This document shows positions 1 to 4,529 of a stretch of 8,356 bases of DNA, one piece after another. The position numbers and the translations under genes are program-made. The stretch covers positions 1-8,356 of the forward strand of contig JAYUSF010000018.1 in the NCBI GenBank assembly GCA_043755815.1. Direction: 5' to 3'. Every line of letters starts with the position of its first letter. Positions within the stretch are counted from its first letter, which is position 1. The DNA is from CAIWAH01 sp043755815. GTDB lineage: Bacteria; Verrucomicrobiota; Verrucomicrobiia; Limisphaerales; UBA9464. The notes under the pieces were generated by a model. That model worked only from the letters and a program-made list of their open reading frames with translations, ran no database searches and was not told where the DNA came from.

Positions 1-159
1 ACGGCCTCGGCACTGGCCCTGCAGTGGAGACTTCGGGGCCTTCGCCCCCGAAAACCCCAGCAAATCGCCATCACCCCTTCCCGAATCCGCCAAGTAGGGC
101 TAACAGCGAGTAGTTACGGTTCGCGTCGATCCTGGTGAGTTTCATGCGCAACAAATGCC
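1..159. other. Non-coding left flank, no gene recognised
   Basis: I find no convincing coding sequence here. The one visible structure is a perfect 7-bp inverted repeat (TTCGGGG at 32-38, CCCCGAA at 46-52, 7-nt loop). It lies downstream of the minus-strand genes and could form an RNA hairpin, but no T-run follows on either strand, so I do not call it a terminator. Bases 112-159 show faint, gapped similarity to the sequence just downstream of the intact synthase gene (about 1154-1201). This may be the decayed 3' flank of the duplicated fragment next door. Confidence 0.4.
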
Positions 160-406
160 CTACTGGTGCATCGCCAAAAACTGCCTCCGATACACCGCTT
201 CCTGCGCGGGCAGCTTGGCGCGGAGGGTTTCCTTGCGGGTGGTGCCGTGCTGGAAGCGGCGCTTCTCGAACACGGGCACGTCCACGCCGAAGAGTGCTTT
301 CACGCCGCGCCGGACGACCTCGCCCTTGAGCGAGTAGAGCGTCGGCACGTCGTATTGCGTCAGGCCGATGAACGGGATGGCTTCGCTCACGGCCATGACG
401 CCGCGG
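160..406 (-). pseudogene. 3' remnant of an asparagine-synthase-like gene (C-terminal ~81 codons)
   Basis: This segment aligns without gaps, at an offset of exactly 1042 bp, to the last ~81 codons of the intact synthase gene at 1202-2665. My hand count is about 19 mismatches in 244 bases (about 92% identity). The frame is kept and the stop is TAG instead of TGA. About 7 of 81 residues differ, several conservatively (for example AMHQ versus AMYQ at the end). Similarity stops abruptly after CCGCGG at 401-406. The remnant lacks the whole ATP-pyrophosphatase core (SGGxDS and DGDGGDE motifs), so it cannot be an active synthase. The divergence suggests it is what remains of a tandem paralogue or of an incoming homologous copy, not a fresh duplication. 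An ATG at 421-423 (minus strand), 5 nt after the small protein's stop, would open an 87-residue reading frame containing it, so it could still be translated. Confidence 0.8.
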
Positions 407-428
407 TGTTTTGCGATGTGCATGGCTT

Positions 429-596
429 TCAGGCCGGTTTCTCCACCACCTTGCCATCCTGCCAAACGATTAGCGGGAGATTCAGGGCGCGGTTCTGCGC
501 CTGAACATTCTTGGCAGCGCGGCGCAGGGCGCGTTGGGCCCGCTGCGCAAAGGCGGGGGTGGTGGCCGTTTTTCGGGTGCTTCCATTGGTCTTCAT
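429..596 (-). CDS. Small protein paired with zeta-like kinase; putative antitoxin
   Basis: This is a 55-residue protein beginning MKTNGSTRKTATT. It has a basic, alanine-rich helical middle (FAQRAQRALRRAAKNVQAQ) and a C-terminal stretch LPLIVWQDGKVVEKP. Its ATG overlaps the TGA of the upstream kinase (ATGA, 4-bp overlap), which strongly suggests coupled translation and a functional pair. From general knowledge, short proteins ending in a 'PLxVWxDGKVVxxP'-type segment often sit next to zeta-toxin or AAA-type kinases and are presumed antitoxins; I make this match by eye only. The gene lies downstream of the toxin, whereas the antitoxin comes first in the classical epsilon-zeta systems. It has no resemblance I can see to the three-helix epsilon antitoxin. 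A longer minus-strand frame crosses this region, but its N-terminal half looks like an unconstrained translation. Confidence 0.65.
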   Translation of the reverse strand: MKTNGSTRKTATTPAFAQRAQRALRRAAKNVQAQNRALNLPLIVWQDGKVVEKPA

Positions 597-1153
597 AAGC
601 CAATTAACAAACGTAGGGATTCAAGGGTATCCACGCCGGAGATGGCGAGGCGTTTCGCGGGCAGGCTGCGGCTGTCCCAGACCGCCCAACGGGTCGCCAG
701 CGGCAGATAGTCGTCCAGGAGATGGCTCAAGCTGCGCTTGAAGCGACGGCGGATGTCCGCCGCAGGAACATGGTGTCCGCCCTGCCGCACCCGCTGCCTC
801 ACGCGGGCGATGGCCTGCGTCGGGCTGGAAAGCCACAGGTAGTGCAGTTCGATCTCATAGCCCAACTGTCGTGCCTGGCGAAACCGGCGGATGTAGGTCT
901 TGCCGCTGAGGGTGCTTTCGAGCGCGAAGGTCTCGCGCCGCCGCAAGTGTTCGGCGACCTGTGTGAGCAGCAGGCGAGCAGCCCGCACCGCCCCCGCGCT
1001 CGGTTTCAAGGGCGAAAGTCCCCTCGCGATTTCGTCGGCGTTCAAAAAGCGCAGGCACTTTACCTCCCGGGGGAGGAATTCCCTCGCAAACGTGGTTTTG
1101 CCCGCGCCGTTGCAGCCGGCGATGACGTAAATCGTTGGAGGATGAGGGGGCAT
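593..1153 (-). CDS. Zeta-toxin-like P-loop kinase
   Basis: This 186-residue cytoplasmic protein resembles the zeta-toxin/AAA small-kinase family. The Walker A P-loop GCNGAGKT is at residues 13-20, with an NADE segment (D40) and an ALESTLSG segment (E79) in the places where zeta toxins carry catalytic and substrate-binding acidic residues. A GGHHVPAADIRRRF segment (125-138) matches the arginine-rich lid typical of this branch. Zeta toxins of this type phosphorylate UDP-N-acetylglucosamine and so block cell-wall synthesis. Whether this member uses that substrate cannot be read from the sequence. The full length and all expected motifs suggest it is intact. The ATG at 1151-1153 has no clear Shine-Dalgarno. 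The gene starts 48 bp after the synthase stop, so it may be read through from that gene, and it overlaps the small partner by 4 bp. Confidence 0.82.
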   Translation of the reverse strand: MPPHPPTIYVIAGCNGAGKTTFAREFLPREVKCLRFLNADEIARGLSPLKPSAGAVRAARLLLTQVAEHLRRRETFALESTLSGKTYIRRFRQARQLGYEIELHYLWLSSPTQAIARVRQRVRQGGHHVPAADIRRRFKRSLSHLLDDYLPLATRWAVWDSRSLPAKRLAISGVDTLESLRLLIGL

Positions 1154-1201
1154 TGCGGCGCGCGGAGGGTTACAAGTTTCGATTAGGTGCGGAAACGAGC
1201 C

Positions 1202-2665
1202 TCACTGATACATCGCCAGGAACTGCTTCCGATACACCGCCTCCTGCGCCGGCAGCTTGGTGCGGAGGGTTTCCTTGCGGGTGGCGCCGTGCTGGAAGCG
1301 GCGTTTCTCGAATACAGGCATGTCCACGCCGAAGAGTGCCATCACGCCGCGCCGCACGACTTCGCCCTTGAGCGAGTAGAGCGTCGGCACGTCGTATTGC
1401 GTGAGGTCGATGAACGGGATGGCTTCGCTCACGGCCATGACGCCGCGGCTCATCAGCGGGCTGAAGCCCTCGAAGCCGAACTTGCGCGCCGGCGCGTAGG
1501 TGCGCACATAGCCGCGGCTCAGGCCGCCGCTGTAGGTGAGCGAATGCTTGATGCGGCCGACGCCCCAGCCCTCGTGGTAAAGCATAAGGTTGTGGACGAC
1601 CGAGCGGATGGTCAGTTCGGGGTTTTCCTCGATGGGATAGTCCTTGAGGTTTTCGTCGCCGCCGTCGCCGTCGAGCAGGTGCTTCCAGTCCGGGTAGCGC
1701 CGCCGGATGCCGCGGCACAACGCCATGCCCATGACGCCGCACTCGACGTCGAGCGGCTTGTAGTCCTCGAGCACGCGCAGGGCTTCGGTGAAGTCGAGTT
1801 CGTCGGGCGTGGCGTGGATTTCCTCGAGGAACAGGCCGAGGCCGAGGCGTTCGAGGAATTCGCGGGCCTGCGCGAGGTCGGGACCGTCGCCGAAGCTGAG
1901 GGTGAAGGCTTTCAGTCGGGCGGGGTTCATGCCCAGCCGGCGCATCGTGAAGTAGGTGGTGAGGAAGACGAGACCGCTGTCCACGCCGCCGGAGAAGGCG
2001 ACTCCGATGGGAGAAAGTGCCGCCGGCATCTTGCCGGCGGAATCCAACCCATCCGTCCGCTCCGCCGGCGAGACGCCGGCAGCACTTTGCAACCACTTTG
2101 CGATCTCGTCCGCCAACGCGCCGACGTAGCGGCGGCCAATTTCGTCGAGGTCGGCGGGGAGCGAGTTGCGTTCGGGCGTGAAGAAGCGCGTGTAGGTGGG
2201 GTCGGGGTCGGGGCAGCCGATGAGCTGGATCTCGACGACGTAGTGCGCCGGCACCATGCGGGTGTAACTGGGGTGAAACTGGTCGGCTAGACCTTCCTTA
2301 ACGAGTTGGGCGTGGATGGCGTCCATGCGGTCGGCGACAATGAGGGCGGGGCCTTCGGCACGCTTGGCGAGGAAGTAGCGCATCGGCCGGTCGAGCGAGC
2401 GGGCCATGCGGACCCTTTTTCCGTCGCGGGCGAGGAGGGCGAACGAACCGTCGATCTCGGAGACCTGGGCGGCGTCGCCGGAGAGCACCTTGGCGCGGGC
2501 CTCCTCGGCGGTGCAGTTGAAAAGGCGGTTGGCGGCGGGGTCCAGCAGGTCAACGACGCGTTCGACGTAAGCGTGATGGGATTGCATGGCGGGAGCTTGG
2601 GCGGTGGAAAGCCGGATGCAAGCCGGGGCCGGGGCGGTCATTTGAACTTTGAACTTTGGGTTCAT
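1202..2665 (-). CDS. Asparagine synthase-like protein with incomplete glutaminase domain
   Basis: The product (487 residues from this start) carries the AsnB-type ATP-pyrophosphatase domain. Its PPi loop is SGGVDSG (residues 225-231), followed by TLSFGDGPDLAQA and the second nucleotide motif DGDGGDEN (332-339). Such domains adenylate a carboxylate and transfer ammonia to form an amide or lactam. The N-terminal part keeps only features of the second half of a class II glutamine amidotransferase domain (IDGSFALLARDG, ADRMDAI). The Met-Cys start that supplies the nucleophile is missing, so glutamine hydrolysis is unlikely and it may use free ammonia or a partner. Residues ~193-218 are encoded by a palindromic repeat. 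The start is uncertain: ATG at 2665 has GGGAG upstream, but its first codons read through a tandem TTTGAAC repeat and an Ala/Pro-rich stretch. ATG at 2587 (MQSHHAY) is a good alternative. The true substrate is unknown. Confidence 0.85.
   Translation of the reverse strand: MNPKFKVQMTAPAPACIRLSTAQAPAMQSHHAYVERVVDLLDPAANRLFNCTAEEARAKVLSGDAAQVSEIDGSFALLARDGKRVRMARSLDRPMRYFLAKRAEGPALIVADRMDAIHAQLVKEGLADQFHPSYTRMVPAHYVVEIQLIGCPDPDPTYTRFFTPERNSLPADLDEIGRRYVGALADEIAKWLQSAAGVSPAERTDGLDSAGKMPAALSPIGVAFSGGVDSGLVFLTTYFTMRRLGMNPARLKAFTLSFGDGPDLAQAREFLERLGLGLFLEEIHATPDELDFTEALRVLEDYKPLDVECGVMGMALCRGIRRRYPDWKHLLDGDGGDENLKDYPIEENPELTIRSVVHNLMLYHEGWGVGRIKHSLTYSGGLSRGYVRTYAPARKFGFEGFSPLMSRGVMAVSEAIPFIDLTQYDVPTLYSLKGEVVRRGVMALFGVDMPVFEKRRFQHGATRKETLRTKLPAQEAVYRKQFLAMYQ
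2014..2088. repeat. Palindromic GCCGGC-rich element inserted in frame in synthase gene
   Basis: Two 28-bp arms (2014-2041 and 2061-2088) are inverted copies of each other with 3 mismatches, around a 19-nt centre. Each arm contains its own smaller hairpin: CCGCCGGC-ATCTT-GCCGGCGG (2020-2040, perfect 8-bp stem) and CCGCCGGC-GAGAC-GCCGGC (2062-2080). The outer ends are AAAGTGC and GCACTTT. On the minus strand the element adds about 25 residues, including SAAGVSPAER and SAGKMPAAL, just before the conserved IGVAFSGGVDSG. Ordinary AsnB relatives have no such segment there, to my knowledge. The nested symmetry is that of a dispersed REP- or MITE-like element. Relatives elsewhere in the genome are expected but cannot be seen here. 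Confidence 0.8.
2641..2660. repeat. Short tandem TTTGAAC heptamer repeat at divergent gene starts
   Basis: Two perfect TTTGAAC units (2641-2647, 2648-2654) are followed by a partial third (TTTGGG). The run sits exactly where the synthase reading frame opens on the minus strand, where it encodes the odd start PKFKVQ. It lies just left of the plus-strand gene start. It looks more like intergenic simple repeat than protein-coding sequence, which argues for the downstream synthase start at 2587. No promoter with clear -35 and -10 boxes could be picked out between the divergent genes. Confidence 0.5.
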
Positions 2666-2683
2666 CGCGCCGATTCTCCCTGC

Positions 2684-3295
2684 GTGGCCGAGCCGAAAGA
2701 AGAAACTTCAATTGACCGCCTGTGGAAGGAATACGCGAAGGGCTTTCGCGACTTCGACGATCTAACGCTCGCCCGGTGGTGTTCGCAGACGCTGGGGCAG
2801 ATCCAGGGGCGCGCCTGGCGCCTGTCGCATCCGCTGGTGGGGGCATTCCGACTGGCGGCCCAACTCGCCCACGACCGCCAGATTTGGCTGAAGCGGCTGG
2901 TCAACATTCCGTCCGGCTACATCGCGGCCCCGTGTTGCCGCTCGCCCATGCTGCCGCTGTTCACCCGCGATGTGGTGGAAAACGGTCTGCTTTGCCAGCA
3001 CTGCGGGGAGAGCTGCGTGCTGTTTGAGGATCTGCCGGCGAACCTCCTGCCCGCGCTCCGGAAATGGTCCTCCGCGTATCAGCCCATCCACGACGTGGCC
3101 CATTGGGACGAGGCCCGCCGGGCCAAGTCGCGCGACTACGATGCCGACTACGAGGACGCGGCGCAGAAGGCGGAGCAGATGCTTTCGGACGCGGCCCACG
3201 ACCTGGTGCCGCCGCTGTTGGAGATCTTTCCGGCGCTGATCTGGGAAGATCAGGACGAATGCCTCGAGGTGCGGCCGGAGGATGTCCGCCTGTGA
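2684..3295 (+). CDS. Hypothetical protein with possible zinc-binding cysteine cluster
   Basis: This protein has 203 residues from the GTG at 2684; I do not recognise the family. The frame stays open far upstream, but that part is the antisense of the synthase gene and low in plausibility. The protein-like sequence begins near VAEPKEETSIDRLWKEY. A Cys-Cys pair at residues 84-85 and a C-x2-C-x3-C cluster at 104-111 (LCQHCGESC) could form a zinc ribbon or similar metal site. The flanking parts are helical and rich in Trp, His and acidic residues (for example IHDVAHWDEARR), and the C-terminus is acidic. There is no signal peptide or membrane segment, so it should be cytoplasmic. The stop overlaps the GTG of the following AsmA-like gene by 4 bp (GTGA), indicating coupled translation. 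A TTG at 2642 is a less likely start. Confidence 0.7.
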   Translation: MAEPKEETSIDRLWKEYAKGFRDFDDLTLARWCSQTLGQIQGRAWRLSHPLVGAFRLAAQLAHDRQIWLKRLVNIPSGYIAAPCCRSPMLPLFTRDVVENGLLCQHCGESCVLFEDLPANLLPALRKWSSAYQPIHDVAHWDEARRAKSRDYDADYEDAAQKAEQMLSDAAHDLVPPLLEIFPALIWEDQDECLEVRPEDVRL

Positions 3296-3933
3296 AGCTG
3301 AAGCGGGTGGCCATCGGTTTCGGAATCCTGGCCGGCCTCGGGCTGACGCTGGCCGTGGCCGCTTTCCTCAGTTTCGACTGGCTGGTCAAGAGCTCCGTCA
3401 CCGCGGTGGTGACGCAGCAGACGGGCTGCCCGCTCCAGATTGAGCGGCTCCAACTGGGTCTGCGGGACGGCACGTTGCGGGTGCAGGGGCTGACCCTCGG
3501 TAATCCGCCCGGTTTTGGCGACCTGCCGCTGGTGAGTCTGCCGGAGCTTTACCTCGCCTACGACTTGGTGGCGGCCGGGACCAATGCGCTGCGTTTCCGC
3601 GAAGTGCGGGTCAACCTCGACCAACTCAGCATGGTGGTGGATGCCCAGGGCCGGACCAACATCACCGAGATTGCCGCCCTCCTCGAGCGGGCGGGAGTCG
3701 GCACGAAACAGCCGATCCCGACGAACCTGCTCAACGGGATGACGTTCGCCGGCATCGACCGGTTGCAGGTCTCCCTTGGCAGCGTTCGTTACACCGACCT
3801 TCGTTCGCCCGATGCGGGCCGAAACATCGTGATGGGCATCACGAACCGGTTGCTGACCAACGTGGTGTCGGCGGCGCAACTGCTGCCGCTCGGACTGGAG
3901 ATCATGGTCAAAACGGCGTGGCAACTGCATTGA
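3292..3933 (+). CDS. Short AsmA-like membrane-anchored protein
   Basis: This is a 213-residue protein. From the GTG at 3292 it starts MKLKRVAIGFGILAG, with an N-terminal transmembrane anchor at about residues 6-25. The periplasmic part then reads like AsmA/DUF748-type proteins: 'IERLQLGLRDGTLRVQGLTL', 'GNPPGFGDLPLVSLPELYLAYDL', 'LRFREVRVNLDQLSMVVDAQGRTNITEI'. AsmA-like proteins are inner-membrane-anchored, beta-rich proteins linked to outer-membrane lipid homeostasis. Classical AsmA is roughly three times longer, but short single-module versions are familiar in Verrucomicrobiota. The upstream frame extension (from 3064) is out-of-frame reading of the preceding gene. The 4-bp start/stop overlap places it in an operon with that gene. 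I am confident of the family resemblance, not of a specific role. Confidence 0.75.
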   Translation: MKLKRVAIGFGILAGLGLTLAVAAFLSFDWLVKSSVTAVVTQQTGCPLQIERLQLGLRDGTLRVQGLTLGNPPGFGDLPLVSLPELYLAYDLVAAGTNALRFREVRVNLDQLSMVVDAQGRTNITEIAALLERAGVGTKQPIPTNLLNGMTFAGIDRLQVSLGSVRYTDLRSPDAGRNIVMGITNRLLTNVVSAAQLLPLGLEIMVKTAWQLH

Positions 3934-3985
3934 GCGAACCAGTTGGAGCTTGTGGCGTTGCTCGCATCACACTTGGGTTCCGCGA

Positions 3986-4507
3986 GTGAATTGGAATGTT
4001 AGAGTTCGCGCAACGAACCCTGTGGCGATTGGAATTGCCGCAGGCTTGATTGTGCTACTTTTTATCGGGCTCACAAATTGGCCGAGGAAAACGCCGGTTG
4101 TTACGAATGAAAAATGGTGGTTCGAGGCAGGTCTGAATCCCCACGGCTCTGAGCGCTATTCGATCCGGATCAACGGCCACAAATGGGACCAAGTGCAGGG
4201 CAGGGGCCGCCGGTGGTGCGGTATCCAAGGGACCAACTTGATCCTGTTTGTTACTGGCGATTCTTTGATAAAGCTACTTCACATCGTTACGGAAACCGGG
4301 ACGGAAGTGTGCGGCTGCGCGATTAGCTTTTCGCAGATTGATACGATGTTTCTCGGAGCCGAAAAGAAGCCGCCAGTGGTTGAAGCGCGGGTCGGGACGA
4401 ATGGTTTCGTTGAAGTGCTTTCCTGGGATTCGTTGAAGCCTCGAGACCGTGGCCCCGACAAACTTCTCCGGATTGATCTCAAGGATTGTTCCGTGGTGAA
4501 GGATTGA
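3986..4507 (+). CDS. Hypothetical single-span membrane protein, low GC
   Basis: From the GTG at 3986 this gives 173 residues. It begins NWNVRVRATNPVAIGI, with basic residues before one strongly hydrophobic segment (about residues 14-32, ending FIGLTNW), then PRK. This suggests a signal anchor with the remaining ~140 residues outside the cytoplasm. A TTG at 3950 (12 codons longer) and a GTG at 4022 are alternative starts, and no Shine-Dalgarno decides among them. The soluble part has features such as KWWFEAGLNPHGSERYSIRI and C-G-C (EVCGCAIS), but no family I recognise. Base composition is clearly less GC-rich than its neighbours (for example around 4022-4140), suggesting a later arrival or relaxed constraint. 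It runs in the same direction as the genes on both sides, with a gap of about 50 bp before it and 22 bp after it. Confidence 0.6.
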   Translation: MNWNVRVRATNPVAIGIAAGLIVLLFIGLTNWPRKTPVVTNEKWWFEAGLNPHGSERYSIRINGHKWDQVQGRGRRWCGIQGTNLILFVTGDSLIKLLHIVTETGTEVCGCAISFSQIDTMFLGAEKKPPVVEARVGTNGFVEVLSWDSLKPRDRGPDKLLRIDLKDCSVVKD

Positions 4508-4529
4508 CAGGTCAGTCCGACAGTTAGTC

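Noticed and set aside
32..52. Hairpin TTCGGGG/CCCCGAA as a transcription terminator for the minus-strand genes
   Set aside because: The 7-bp stem is perfect, but no T-run follows it on either strand and such GC palindromes are common in this composition.
160..603. A 147-residue minus-strand frame covering both the small-partner gene and the synthase remnant
   Set aside because: Its N-terminal half is an out-of-frame reading of the 55-residue gene, which has the better start (ATGA overlap) and a more protein-like sequence. Only its C-terminal part is homologous to the synthase.
1187..2290. Long plus-strand open frame antisense to the synthase gene
   Set aside because: It is rich in Val, Ala, Glu and His as expected from the antisense of a GC-rich gene and shows no domain. 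The minus strand has clear synthase motifs.
2306..2683. N-terminal extension of the Cys-cluster gene
   Set aside because: The open frame reaches back to 2306, but this stretch is the antisense of the synthase gene and Gly/Val-rich without protein-like features; GTG at 2684 is preferred.
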